64,000 bases of DNA from Caballeronia sp. LZ062 (GTDB lineage: Bacteria; Pseudomonadota; Gammaproteobacteria; Burkholderiales; Burkholderiaceae): positions 2,294,001-2,358,000 of the forward strand of contig NZ_JARTWB010000002.1 in NCBI RefSeq assembly GCF_031450785.1, written 5' to 3'. The notes under the pieces were generated by a model, which was given only the letters and a program-made list of their open reading frames with translations, was not told the origin of the DNA and did not search any database. Positions 43,266 to 52,040 of this stretch are shown here, in pieces. The first letter of the stretch is position 1; each line of letters starts with the position of its first letter. Made by a program: the position numbers and the translations under genes.

Positions 43266-44183
43266 TTAACCGGCGCGGCTCGCCCATTGCGCGAACTCGC
43301 GCGACTTCGCCCGCTGGTAGGCGTCATACAGCGCAGCATAGACCGGGCCGGGACGGCCGTTGCCCACGGCCTGGCCGTCGAGCGTCGTGATCGGCATGAC
43401 TTCCTTCGTCGCGGAACTGATCATGATTTCGTCGGCGGCGCGCAGTTCGGCCTCGGTGATGTCGCGTTCCTCGAACCGGATGCCCGCCTCGGCCGCGAGT
43501 TCTTCGACGAGTCCGTAACGAATGCCTTCGAGGATGCGCGGGCCGCGCGGCACGCCCAGCAGCGCGCCGTTTTTCACTATCCACACATTTGAGGACGAAC
43601 CTTCGGTAAGCAAGCCGTCGCGCAACTGGATGGTTTCGAGCGCGTCGTTTTCCGCCGCGTGCTGCGCCATCAGCACGTTGCCGAGCAGCGAGACCGCCTT
43701 GATGTCGCAATGCAGCCAGCGCTTGTCCTCGGCCGTCACCGCGACCGCGCCTTGCGCGCGGCTCGCGGCACTCGGCAAGACGAGCGGGCTCAACATCACG
43801 AAGACGGTCGGCGTGATGCCGGCCGGAAACGCGTGCCCGCGCTTCTTTGCGACACCGCGCGTGACCTGAATGTAGACGAGCGCGTCGCCGGGGCCGGCGT
43901 TCGCGTCGATTGCGCGGGCGATGAGCGCGCGCCAGTCCGCGTCGTCGAACGGATTCTCAATGCGGATTTTGCCGAGGCTCCGGTTCAGCCGCGCCAGATG
44001 CTGCGTGAGCCGAAACGGCAGCCGCGCGCCGTCGCTTTGCGCGTAGAGCGGCACGACTTCATAGACGCCGTCGCCGAAGATAAAGCCCCGATCCAGCACG
44101 GGAATGCGCGCTTCGGAGAGCGGTCCCCACTCGCCGTTCAGATAGACCGTCGGGTTGAAGTCGTCGGCTTGGCTCTGGTTCAT
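43266..44183 (-). CDS. D-amino-acid aminotransferase (class IV PLP)
   Basis: A 305-residue class IV aminotransferase, which would interconvert D-alanine and D-glutamate. The PLP lysine is in CDIKAVSLLGNVLMAQ. The phosphate loop SSATKEVMPITTLDG and the family segment LTEGSSSNVWIVKNG are present. Its place between a D,D-carboxypeptidase gene and ybeD fits a D-alanine recycling role. Branched-chain or 4-amino-4-deoxychorismate chemistry in the same fold cannot be fully excluded. Confidence 0.88.
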   Translation of the reverse strand: MNQSQADDFNPTVYLNGEWGPLSEARIPVLDRGFIFGDGVYEVVPLYAQSDGARLPFRLTQHLARLNRSLGKIRIENPFDDADWRALIARAIDANAGPGDALVYIQVTRGVAKKRGHAFPAGITPTVFVMLSPLVLPSAASRAQGAVAVTAEDKRWLHCDIKAVSLLGNVLMAQHAAENDALETIQLRDGLLTEGSSSNVWIVKNGALLGVPRGPRILEGIRYGLVEELAAEAGIRFEERDITEAELRAADEIMISSATKEVMPITTLDGQAVGNGRPGPVYAALYDAYQRAKSREFAQWASRAG

Positions 44184-44216
44184 CGAAACCGCTCCGTTGG
44201 GACAGAAAGAACGCGA

Positions 44217-45449
44217 TTACTTCTTCTTTTGCCACATCAGCAGCGCGGAATCCCACAGGCGGCCGAAGAGGCCGGCTTGCGGCACGTCCTGCAGCGCGAC
44301 GAGCGGGAACTGCGCGACGTCCTTGCCGTCCGCCACCATGCGAACGGTGCCGATCTGCTGGCCCTTCTTGATCGGCGCGATCAGCAAGTCGTTGCGCGTG
44401 ATAGTCGGCTTGACCTTGTCGCCCAGGCCTTTCGGCACGGTGATGTACTGATCCGTCTCGACGCCCGCCTGCACGTTGTCCGACGCGCCCTTGTACACGC
44501 GCGGCGATTCGATCACCTGATTCGCCTTGTAGAGGCGCAGCGCGTCATACGCGGTGTAGCCGTAGTTCAGCATCTTTAGGCTGTCCTGCACGCGCAGCGA
44601 TTCCTTCGGCTCGCCCATCATGACCGCGACGAGACGCCGGCTCGCGTCCGGCGTGCCCGCCAGCGAACGCTTGGCCGTGGCGATCAGGCAGTAGCCCGCC
44701 GCTTTCGTGTGGCCGGTCTTGAGGCCGTCCACGCTCGGGTCCAGCCACAGCAGGCGGTTGCGGTTCGGCTGCTTGATCTTGTTGTACGTAAATTCCTTCA
44801 CCGAGAAGATGCTGTAGTACTCGGGGAAATCGCGGATCAGGCGCGTCGACAGCACGGCGAGGTCGCCCGCCGTCGTGTAGTGCTGCGGATCGGGCATGCC
44901 GTTCACGTCGGCAAAGTGCGTGTGCTTCATGCCGATGCGTTGCGCCGCGCCGTTCATCAGCGTGACGAAGTTGGCCTCGCTGCCGCCGACGAGTTCCGCC
45001 AGCGCAATGGCCGCGTCGTTGCCCGACTGCACGATCATGCCGTACACGAGATCGTGGACCGTTACCGGCTTGTCCGCTTCGATGAACATGCGCGACTCGT
45101 CCGTCCGCACGCGGCGCACGGCCTCGCTCGGCGTGACCGTCTGGTCCATGTTGATCTTCTTGGACTTGAGCGCGTCGAAAACGAGGTACGCGGTCATCAG
45201 CTTGGTGAGCGACGCCGGCTCGACGCGTTCATCCGGATTGCCGGATGCGAGCACCTGATTGCTGGTGGCATCGACGAGCACCCACGAATGCGCCGTCACC
45301 GCGGGCGGCGGCACCTGCGCGAACGCGCTCGCGGCGGCGAGCACGGTCGGCAGCACGATGGCGGCCTTGATGGCGCGGCGTTGAATGGTGACAGTCGAAT
45401 CGGAAGCGGAAACGGACGAGACAGAAAAGCCGGAAGGGAAAAAGCGCAT
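44217..45449 (-). CDS. D-alanyl-D-alanine carboxypeptidase (PBP5/6 family)
   Basis: A 410-residue S11 peptidase that trims the terminal D-Ala of peptidoglycan peptides. The serine motif is SLTK (S80, K83), the second SGN (142-144) and the third KTG (244-246). A signal peptide ends at SAFAQ near residue 45. After the catalytic domain a beta-rich PBP5_C domain ends in an amphipathic helix (GLFGRLWDSALLMWQKKK), the usual membrane anchor. ATG 45449 is chosen; ATG 45473 and GTG 45482 are in frame. The D-amino-acid aminotransferase lies downstream. Confidence 0.92.
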   Translation of the reverse strand: MRFFPSGFSVSSVSASDSTVTIQRRAIKAAIVLPTVLAAASAFAQVPPPAVTAHSWVLVDATSNQVLASGNPDERVEPASLTKLMTAYLVFDALKSKKINMDQTVTPSEAVRRVRTDESRMFIEADKPVTVHDLVYGMIVQSGNDAAIALAELVGGSEANFVTLMNGAAQRIGMKHTHFADVNGMPDPQHYTTAGDLAVLSTRLIRDFPEYYSIFSVKEFTYNKIKQPNRNRLLWLDPSVDGLKTGHTKAAGYCLIATAKRSLAGTPDASRRLVAVMMGEPKESLRVQDSLKMLNYGYTAYDALRLYKANQVIESPRVYKGASDNVQAGVETDQYITVPKGLGDKVKPTITRNDLLIAPIKKGQQIGTVRMVADGKDVAQFPLVALQDVPQAGLFGRLWDSALLMWQKKK

Positions 45450-45905
45450 AGGATCGGTCGGCAGAAAGAGCATCGGCGCCACGCCCGGGATGATCCGAAA
45501 GGCGGCGAAGCGCGGGTTGAACAGGCAGACCGTTCATGCCGGTCGCGCTCTTCGCCTCTGGTGGCAAACCGGCACCGGGGTGCCGCGGCGAAGGAGCGCA
45601 CATTCGACAGACGGCCGCGCCATCGGTTCTCAAACGTTTGTTTTCGAACGTCGCGTGGGCCGGCATGGAGCCGGCGCGCTGGCGTCGGGCTTTTCGCCGC
45701 GGCGTCGGGTCACAGCGTGGGAAAGCAGCGTTGCAACACGAAGTGCGGCGAAAAAATTCTGCGCCATTATACGCGCGGCCAACAGCGCGATTGCGTCAAA
45801 ACTGCGCGAATCCAGCGCCCATCCGCGCTTTTCAGGCGATGCCTTAAGCGAGAAGTCGATTTGGGGAGTTCGGTGCGTCCGCGCGCGGCGAAAGCCTTCG
45901 GAAGC
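45450..45905. other. 456-base gap: leader and promoter of the D,D-carboxypeptidase
   Basis: No plausible gene. A minus-strand -10 TATAAT (45766-45771) without a well-placed -35 (TTGACG is 22 bases away) is the best promoter candidate, implying a long leader of about 310 bases. A ten-base palindrome CAAACGTTTG sits at 45631-45640 within that leader. No terminator is visible after the hydrolase gene on the right. Confidence 0.5.
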
Positions 45906-46532
45906 CTAACGCCACGCGTCGACGATCACGCGCTTGAGGATATGCAGCTTGCGGTGAAAGAAATGCTCGCCGCCGGGAATGACGACGACCGGCAGTTCCT
46001 GCGGCCGCGCCCAGTCGTAGACGGAACCGATGGGCACGGTGTCGTCGACTTCGCCGTGGATGACGAGCGTGTTCTCGGGCACCGGCGCGACTTCCCAGCG
46101 GCTCGCGGCCGTGCCGACGAAAACCATGCGTTCGATCGGCTGCCCGCTTTCCTGGATGCGCTTCGCGACATGCGACAGCACGAAAGTGCCGAACGAAAAG
46201 CCCGCGAGGACGATCGGCACGTCGCGCTGGCCGGGCTGCGCGCGCATGTGTTCGATGACCGCGAGCAGGTCTTCGCGCTCGCCGATGCCGTTGTCGTGCT
46301 CGCCTTCGGTCTGGCCGACGCCGCGAAAATTGGAGCGGTACGTCGTATAGCCGAGTTGCAGGAAAGTGCGCGCGAGCGTCTGCGCGACCTTGTTGTCCAT
46401 CGTTCCGCCGAAGAGCGGATGCGGATGCGCGACGAGCGCGATACCGCGCGGCGCGGACTCCGTGCGATCGAGCGCGACTTCGATCTTGCCCGCCGGGCCG
46501 TCGATGAGGAATTTTTCCGTTTGCGCGTTCAT
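45906..46532 (-). CDS. alpha/beta hydrolase
   Basis: A 208-residue alpha/beta-hydrolase of the short serine-esterase type. The oxyanion region is VAHPHPLFGGTMDNKV (about 34-49), the nucleophile S113 in LAGFSFGTF, the acid in IHGEVDDTVP and the histidine in IPGGEHFFHRKL. The substrate is unknown; relatives hydrolyse short esters. It follows the [2Fe-2S] ferredoxin gene by ten bases, so they share a transcript. Confidence 0.88.
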   Translation of the reverse strand: MNAQTEKFLIDGPAGKIEVALDRTESAPRGIALVAHPHPLFGGTMDNKVAQTLARTFLQLGYTTYRSNFRGVGQTEGEHDNGIGEREDLLAVIEHMRAQPGQRDVPIVLAGFSFGTFVLSHVAKRIQESGQPIERMVFVGTAASRWEVAPVPENTLVIHGEVDDTVPIGSVYDWARPQELPVVVIPGGEHFFHRKLHILKRVIVDAWR

Positions 46533-46542
46533 GAGGCGAGCG

Positions 46543-46872
46543 TCAGGCGGGTTGATCGATCAGAAGACGCTCGACGATTTTCCCGTTTGCGAGATGCGAA
46601 TCGACGATTTCGTCGATGTCGGTTTCATCGACATACGTGTACCAGGTGCCTTCCGGATACACGACGACGACCGGCCCTTGCTCGCAGCGGTCGAGACAGC
46701 CTGCCTTGTTGATGCGCACCTTGCCTTCGCCTGCGAGGCCGAGCTTCTTCACGCGCTTTTTCGCGTGCTCCTGCATGGCCTGCGCGTTGCAGTTGGCGCA
46801 ACTCGGGCGGGAGGCGTCGGGTTCGCGCTGATTCAGGCAGAAGAACACGTGGTACTTGTAGAAGGAGTCCAT
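46543..46872 (-). CDS. thioredoxin-like [2Fe-2S] ferredoxin
   Basis: A 109-residue protein of the thioredoxin-fold ferredoxin family. Cluster cysteines are C12, C25/C28 (SCANCNA) and C59, C63 in AGCLDRCEQGPVVVVYPEG. Its redox partner is unknown. It is cotranscribed with the downstream hydrolase. The short leader upstream adjoins the 50-bp repeats. Confidence 0.88.
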   Translation of the reverse strand: MDSFYKYHVFFCLNQREPDASRPSCANCNAQAMQEHAKKRVKKLGLAGEGKVRINKAGCLDRCEQGPVVVVYPEGTWYTYVDETDIDEIVDSHLANGKIVERLLIDQPA

Positions 46873-46930
46873 GAGCGTCCGGCGATGAGGGTGTCGGTCG
46901 ATTATAGCGAGCGATGTGGTGGGGCGTGTC

Positions 46931-47065
46931 GGCGGGAGTTGGCGCTTCAGCGCCTTACTCCCGCCCCATGCAGAGCGGTCGGCGGGAGTTGGCGCTTCAG
47001 CGCCTTACTCACGCCCCATGCAGAGCGGTCGGCGGGAGTTGGCGCTTTAGCGCCCAACGTCCGCC
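46931..47065. repeat. 50-bp structured tandem repeat, 2.7 copies
   Basis: Copies start at 46931, 46981 and 47031 with exact 50-base spacing. Copy 1 folds into a double stem: GGCGGGAGT pairs with ACTCCCGCC (nine pairs) and, inside it, GGCGC with GCGCC. Copy 2 differs by one base in the outer arm. Copy 3 has a changed right half but still pairs (GGCGG with CCGCC, GTT with AAC, GGCGC with GCGCC). It overlaps the last seven codons of the VanZ gene. Confidence 0.8.
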
Positions 47066-48225
47066 CTATCTCCCCCACCTCCCCGCCTCCCCATCCAAGC
47101 CCTCTCCGCCGCCGACGCCAGCCACCCCAACGCCGCATACGGCCACACCCACGCGAGCCAGTGCAGCAACCCATTGAAGTGCAGATACCGCCCCTGACGC
47201 CAATCCGCGAGCACGATATCGAAATACGGATTCACTGGCAGCAGATTCACGAGCGCAAGCCCCACGACGAGCGCCGCGCCCGCCAGCGCCGCCCGCAGCG
47301 CACGCGGCAGCGATACCGCCAGCACGCCCGCCACGGCGCCGATCCCGATGCCTTCGAGCGCGCCGTCCGTCGCCCAGTCGAAAGTCAGCCCGGCGCGCGA
47401 TTGCACGAACGACGCGGCCGCCTTCGCCACGAGCGTCGCCACGATCAGCGCCATCATCAGCCGGATGCGCGGCGCACGCTCGCGCGTGAGCAGCGTCACG
47501 AGCACGAGCGCCGCGAACAGATTCGACGACGTGATCATCGCCTCCCACGATTCGTCGGGCAGCAGCGCGCCCAGCCGGTCCGGCCACGTCTCCACGTCCC
47601 ACGCGGCGGGCGTCCACGCGAGAATCGCGTCCTGCATCGCCGGATCGAGCGCGTCCCACAGCACGCGCGGCAAGTCGCCGCCGCCGAAGAGATACGGCGC
47701 GGGAAACATCGACGAGAACGGCCACAGCGCCGACAGTCCGATCACGTAGGCCGCGTGCCGCTCGAACCACGTGAAACGAATCCGCCGCAGCAAGCCGCGA
47801 TCGAGCAGCGCGCTCGTCGCAGGCGCTGCGAGCACGCCGCCGATGAGCGCGCCGAGCGCATTCGCGGCGAGATCGAGGTTGGACGCGACGCGCGTCGGCA
47901 GATACGTCTGGATGGATTCCATCGCGCCGGACAACAACGCGCCGCCCGCGAACGCCGCGCCCACCGCGAGCGAGCCGCGCCAGCGCGGATACAGCGCGAG
48001 CACGATCAGCGCGCCGAGCGGCATATAGCCGAGCACGTTGGTGACGACATCGAAGGCCGTCAAATAGCGCGGGAGCGGATCGGTGAGAAACGCGAACGGC
48101 CCGATGCCGAGCGAGCGCCAGCCGGAAAACGGATACAGCGAGCCGTACACGACGAGCACTGCATACGCGACGAGCGCCTGCCGCGAAAACGCCGACGGGC
48201 GGCGCTGCCATTGCTTGATCGTCAT
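47047..48225 (-). CDS. VanZ-family membrane protein
   Basis: A 392-residue multi-pass protein with a VanZ-like N-terminal half: QALVAYAVLVVYGSLYPFSGW, FDVVTNVLGYMPLGALIVL and GALLSGAMESIQTYLPTRVASNLDLAANALGALIG, the conserved VanZ core. About nine to ten helices in all. VanZ relatives are linked to glycopeptide resistance or envelope functions, but most are uncharacterised. The last residues (GDRADVGR) are encoded by the third copy of the 50-bp repeat, so the C-terminus may be recent. It follows the MCE operon. Confidence 0.85.
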   Translation of the reverse strand: MTIKQWQRRPSAFSRQALVAYAVLVVYGSLYPFSGWRSLGIGPFAFLTDPLPRYLTAFDVVTNVLGYMPLGALIVLALYPRWRGSLAVGAAFAGGALLSGAMESIQTYLPTRVASNLDLAANALGALIGGVLAAPATSALLDRGLLRRIRFTWFERHAAYVIGLSALWPFSSMFPAPYLFGGGDLPRVLWDALDPAMQDAILAWTPAAWDVETWPDRLGALLPDESWEAMITSSNLFAALVLVTLLTRERAPRIRLMMALIVATLVAKAAASFVQSRAGLTFDWATDGALEGIGIGAVAGVLAVSLPRALRAALAGAALVVGLALVNLLPVNPYFDIVLADWRQGRYLHFNGLLHWLAWVWPYAALGWLASAAERAWMGRRGGGGDRADVGR

Positions 48226-48274
48226 GAGCCGCCCAAGCGCGTCCGTTCGAGCGGAAGTGCGATGAAACGCGACG

Positions 48275-48892
48275 TCATCGCGATGCGGTGAGCGGCTGCG
48301 CGCCGAGCCATGCGCCCAATTGCGCAATGAGATCGTCCGATGCCGCCGCGAGCGCGCGTGCGCCGCCCGCCGCATCGGCGCTCGGCGCGCCCGCGCTCGC
48401 CGTGAACATGCGCTGCGCGATCACGCGGCCTTGCTGCGTGAGCGTCGCGCGCACGGATACGACGCCGTGGCTGCTCGCCGGCGCGTCGAAGACCTGCTCG
48501 AAGCCGGTCAGCTCGATCTCCAGCAGCGGCGCGCGCACAGTGTCAGCGCCGGTCAGCACGGGGCCGCGCTGCGAAAGCGTGTCGCGCAATCGCTGCGTCA
48601 GCAGTTGCGCGGGCGGCATCGTCCAGTGGCTGTTCGCGTAGCTGCCGGTGCGCTGCGCATCGACGTAGCTCAAGCGATAGACGAACGCATCGGTTTCCAG
48701 ATTGCGCGACGCGCTCACCGCCAGCACTTTGACCGGCGGCAGCGGCGTTGCAGTCGGAGGACTAGCGGCGGGCCGTGCGCCGAGGTCATAGCGCGCATCC
48801 GGCGTCGCGGGCGGGCTCGTCGTGCAGCCCGCCAGCATGGCGATGCAGGCGATCACGAGCGCCCGCGGTCGTTTGAACTCTGCAAGTGACAT
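48275..48892 (-). CDS. ABC-type transport auxiliary lipoprotein (PqiC-like)
   Basis: A 205-residue lipoprotein: signal ALVIACIAMLAGC with the lipid cysteine C23, then a linker rich in Ala/Pro and a PqiC/LptE-like domain (DAFVYRLSYVDAQRTGSYANSHWTMPPAQLLTQRLRDTL). It likely sits in the outer membrane and receives lipids from the MCE protein. It lies 34 bases after mlaD-like, in the order permease-ATPase-MCE-lipoprotein. The start is the ATG at the signal; the upstream frame lies inside the MCE gene. Confidence 0.88.
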   Translation of the reverse strand: MSLAEFKRPRALVIACIAMLAGCTTSPPATPDARYDLGARPAASPPTATPLPPVKVLAVSASRNLETDAFVYRLSYVDAQRTGSYANSHWTMPPAQLLTQRLRDTLSQRGPVLTGADTVRAPLLEIELTGFEQVFDAPASSHGVVSVRATLTQQGRVIAQRMFTASAGAPSADAAGGARALAAASDDLIAQLGAWLGAQPLTASR

Positions 48893-48926
48893 GGGATTCC
48901 TTCGTTGTCCTGTTCTCTGACTGCGC

Positions 48927-49886
48927 TCAGCGTGCCGGTTGCGCCGGCCACGCGAAGCCTGGCTCGCCCGGCCCCGGCGGCATGGACGGCGCGCCGAACA
49001 GCACGCTGCGCGGACTCGTGCTGAAGGTATCGGCGGCGCGGTCGACCGAGCGCGCGGCAGCGGCGAGATCGTCGGTGAACGAATAAAGGCGCGGCAGCGC
49101 CTCGAACCCGACGCGCGCCGATACATCGCGCAGCGATTCGTTCATGTCCGCGAGCGCGGCGGCCGCCTGCTGCGCCGCGTCGCCCGCCTTGTTCAGATTG
49201 CTCACGAAAGGTCCGTTCTCGCGATTCAGGTTCTGTATTAGCGCGTTCGTCGATGCCAGCGTGCGGTCGAGCTGACTCAACGTCTGCGGCAGATGCGCGG
49301 TCGCAGGCGCCGCCTGACTCGCGAGCGACGCAATGCCGTCCGCCGCGCCCTTCAGGCTTTTCGATGTGTCGAGAAGCTGGTCGCGCACATCGTCGGAAAG
49401 GAACTTGTCTGCGTCTTCGGAAAGACGTTCGAACTTGCGCAGGATCACATCGCCGCGTTCCTGCAACTGCTCGAAAAGGCCCGGACGCATGGGCACCTCC
49501 GCGACGTGCTGCGGCGACGACGCGAGCGCGGCCGTGTCCTTGCCCGTGTCGTCGAGTTGCACGAACGCGATGCCCGTCACGCCCTGAAAGCCGAGTGTGG
49601 CGAACGTGGAGTGCGTCATCGGCGCGTTCTGATCGACGAGAATGCGGATGCGAATCTGCCCCGGATGCGCCCGGTCGAAGCGGATCGACTCCACCTTGCC
49701 GACGCCGAGGCCGCGATAACGCACGGCGGCATCGGTGAAGAGGCCGGTCACGTTGGTCCGCGCGATCAGGTCGTACGGCACGCGCACCGTGCGGTCCACG
49801 TTGAAGAAGAACGCCGCGAACGCAATGGCCAGCACGAGCACGATGGTGAACAGCCCGGTCCAGAACGCGTGTGATTTGTTTTCCAT
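48927..49886 (-). CDS. MCE-family (MlaD-like) substrate-binding protein
   Basis: A 319-residue protein anchored by one N-terminal helix (FWTGLFTIVLVLAIAFAAFFF) with an MCE domain: VTGLFTDAAVRYRGLGVGKVESI and FATLGFQGVTGIAFVQLDD. The long C-terminal half is helical and likely forms a channel as in PqiB/MlaD rings. It carries phospholipids across the periplasm. It lies 30 bases after the ATPase gene in the operon. Confidence 0.92.
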   Translation of the reverse strand: MENKSHAFWTGLFTIVLVLAIAFAAFFFNVDRTVRVPYDLIARTNVTGLFTDAAVRYRGLGVGKVESIRFDRAHPGQIRIRILVDQNAPMTHSTFATLGFQGVTGIAFVQLDDTGKDTAALASSPQHVAEVPMRPGLFEQLQERGDVILRKFERLSEDADKFLSDDVRDQLLDTSKSLKGAADGIASLASQAAPATAHLPQTLSQLDRTLASTNALIQNLNRENGPFVSNLNKAGDAAQQAAAALADMNESLRDVSARVGFEALPRLYSFTDDLAAAARSVDRAADTFSTSPRSVLFGAPSMPPGPGEPGFAWPAQPAR

Positions 49887-49916
49887 CGGCAGGTTCCTTA
49901 TCCCTATCGGGCCGGG

Positions 49917-50792
49917 CTACTTCACGGTGATGGTGGCGTCGTCGAGCGCGGCGGCGGGCAGCTTCGCGCGGCGTTCAGGCGGCAGCGCCTGAAGCGCGCG
50001 CCGTCCGCGCCGCCCGAGAAAATACTCGCGGATAAACGGATGATCGACCGCGACCGCTTCTTCCACCGGCGCTGCGACCAGCACGCGCCGGTCCGCGAGC
50101 ACGGCGACGCGCGTGGAAAGCGCGACCATCGTATCGAGATCGTGTGTGACCATGACGACGGTGAGACCGAGCGCGCGATGCAGCGTCGCGATCAGATCGA
50201 CAAATTCGTCCGATGCCTTCGGATCGAGGCCGGCCGTGGGTTCGTCGAGAAACAGCAGTTCCGGTTCGAGCGCGATGGCCCGCGCAATGCCGACGCGCTT
50301 GACCATGCCGCCCGAGAGCGCCGACGGCATCTTGGTCGCGTGCTTGCACGAGAGCCCGACCATTTCGAGCTTGAGCATCACGAATTCGCGGATCAGGTCT
50401 TCGGGAATCTTGCCCAGTTCGCGAAACGGCTGCGCGATGTTGTCGTACACCGAAAGCGACGAAAACAGCGCGCCTTGCTGGAACATCATGCCGGAGCGCG
50501 TGCGCAGCATCTTCGCGGTTTCGGCGTCCATGCGCGCCCATTCCTCGCCGAGCACTCGAATCACGCCCGAGGTCGGTGATTCGAGACCGAGAATCTGCCG
50601 CACGAGCGTGGTCTTGCCCGAGCCCGAGCCGCCCAGCAGCGCGACGATCTCGCCACGGCGCACCTCGAAATTCAGATGTTCGTGAATGACCGTGCGGCCG
50701 TAGCGTTTCGTGACGTCGCGCACTTCGATCACCGGCTCCGCGATCACGGGCGGCGGCTGATGGCGCACGGCGGTGGCGAGCGTCGTCGACAT
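49917..50792 (-). CDS. ABC transporter ATPase, MlaF-like
   Basis: A 291-residue ATPase: Walker A LLGGSGSGKTTLVRQI, signature LSGGMVKRVGIARAIALEPELLFLDEPTAGLD with Walker B, and H-loop MVTHDLDTM. The MlaF-type C-terminal tail (FIREYFLGRRGRRAL) is present. It energises the lipid transporter with the permease upstream (five-base gap) and the MCE protein downstream. Confidence 0.93.
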   Translation of the reverse strand: MSTTLATAVRHQPPPVIAEPVIEVRDVTKRYGRTVIHEHLNFEVRRGEIVALLGGSGSGKTTLVRQILGLESPTSGVIRVLGEEWARMDAETAKMLRTRSGMMFQQGALFSSLSVYDNIAQPFRELGKIPEDLIREFVMLKLEMVGLSCKHATKMPSALSGGMVKRVGIARAIALEPELLFLDEPTAGLDPKASDEFVDLIATLHRALGLTVVMVTHDLDTMVALSTRVAVLADRRVLVAAPVEEAVAVDHPFIREYFLGRRGRRALQALPPERRAKLPAAALDDATITVK

Positions 50793-50796
50793 GGCG

Positions 50797-51924
50797 TCAG
50801 AGCCCCACGTTCTGGAAGAGGATGGCGAACACCGCGTCCGCGAGAATCACGACGGTGATCGACGTGACGACGGACGTCGTCGTGCCTTCGCCGAGGCTCT
50901 GCGAATTCGCCTTGATACGGAAACCGAAATGGCACGCGGCAAGCGCGATCAGCATGCCGAACACGACGCCCTTGCCGAGCCCGATCCACAAATTGGCGAT
51001 CGGCACGACGGACGGCAGCGAGCGGATGAAAAACGAAATGTCGATGGACAGCACGAGCTTTGCCGCGAGCGCGCCGCCCGTCAGCGCGATGATATTCGTC
51101 CACATGACGAGCAGCGGCATCGCGACGCCGAGCGCGATCACGCGGGGCAGCACGAGACGCAGGCCGTGAGGAATGCCCATGACCTGCATGGCGTCGAGTT
51201 CCTCGGTGACGCGCATCACGCCGATTTGCGCGGTAATGGCGGAACCCGAACGCCCCGCGACGAGAATCGCGGACAGCACCGGCCCCAGCTCGCGAATCAC
51301 CGAGAGCCCGAGAATATTCACGATGTACTGGTTCGCGCCGAACATGCGCAGTTGCTGCGCGGACAGATAACTGAGCACGATGCCGATCAGGAAGGCGACG
51401 AGCGCCGTGATCGCGAGCGCCTGTGCGCCGGCGCTATAGATGTTGGCGGAGATCTCCGTCCACGGCGTGCGCTGCGGGCGGCGAATCAGCCCGATGAAAT
51501 CGAGCACGAAGCCGCCGAACATCGCGAGGCCGCCTTGCAGATGATCGAAGAACGCGAAGATCAACTGTCCGAGCCGCGTGACGGGACCGACGCGGTCGAT
51601 GGCCTCCGGCTCCTCGCGCTCGGCATCGAGCAGCGCGACGCGCTCGAAGATTTCGCGTTGTGTGTCGGACAGCGCGACTGTCGCGGGCATCTTGCGGCCC
51701 CAGATGCGCCAGAGCGCCTGGCCGCCGACGTGATCGAGCCGCTCGATCGACAGCAGGTCCCACTGGCCGATGGCCTCGCGCCCGATGGCGCGCAGCCGCC
51801 GCGTGACGCCGGTTTTCGAGCGGTCACGCGCGAGCGCGAGCGCCGTCCACTGGCCCGAGAGACGGACCACCTTGCCTTGCTGACCGGCTTCCACTCGCAG
51901 GCGGGGCGGCGTGTCGAAGTTCAA
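50797..51924 (-). CDS. MlaE-like permease with N-terminal STAS-like domain
   Basis: A 375-residue protein. Residues 1-120 are soluble and STAS-like (VVRLSGQWTALALARD, WDLLSIERLDHVGGQALWRIW). The rest is the MlaE/YrbE permease with five to six helices and the coupling segment ELGPVLSAILVAGRSGSAITAQIGVMRVTEELDAMQVMGI. In E. coli the STAS protein MlaB is separate; here it is fused. The start is TTG, with no clear ribosome site; GTG 51894 is the alternative. It is the first gene of the lipid-transport operon, divergent from birA. Confidence 0.9.
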   Translation of the reverse strand: MNFDTPPRLRVEAGQQGKVVRLSGQWTALALARDRSKTGVTRRLRAIGREAIGQWDLLSIERLDHVGGQALWRIWGRKMPATVALSDTQREIFERVALLDAEREEPEAIDRVGPVTRLGQLIFAFFDHLQGGLAMFGGFVLDFIGLIRRPQRTPWTEISANIYSAGAQALAITALVAFLIGIVLSYLSAQQLRMFGANQYIVNILGLSVIRELGPVLSAILVAGRSGSAITAQIGVMRVTEELDAMQVMGIPHGLRLVLPRVIALGVAMPLLVMWTNIIALTGGALAAKLVLSIDISFFIRSLPSVVPIANLWIGLGKGVVFGMLIALAACHFGFRIKANSQSLGEGTTTSVVTSITVVILADAVFAILFQNVGL

Positions 51925-52028
51925 GGATCGAAGGGGCGTTGGAACGCGGTTTGAGGGAGAGGGACATTGTAGCGAAGGATCGTTGCACGGCGGCGCGATC
52001 CCGAGCGCGAAGGTTCAACCACGCCCGC

Positions 52029-52040
52029 TACAATACTCCG
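52029..52040 (+). promoter_or_regulatory. -10 element directly before birA (possible leaderless mRNA)
   Basis: TACAAT (52029-52034) is separated from the birA ATG by only six bases, so transcription would begin at or next to the A of ATG. There is no clear -35 and no Shine-Dalgarno. Confidence 0.45.

Noticed and set aside
45631..45640. Palindrome CAAACGTTTG as an operator for the D,D-carboxypeptidase gene
   Set aside because: Ten-base palindromes arise by chance in a 456-base gap, and it lies in the presumed long leader, not at the -10. Mentioned only in the gap entry.
46931..47065. CRISPR array
   Set aside because: The 50-base units repeat in full with no variable spacers and no cas genes nearby.
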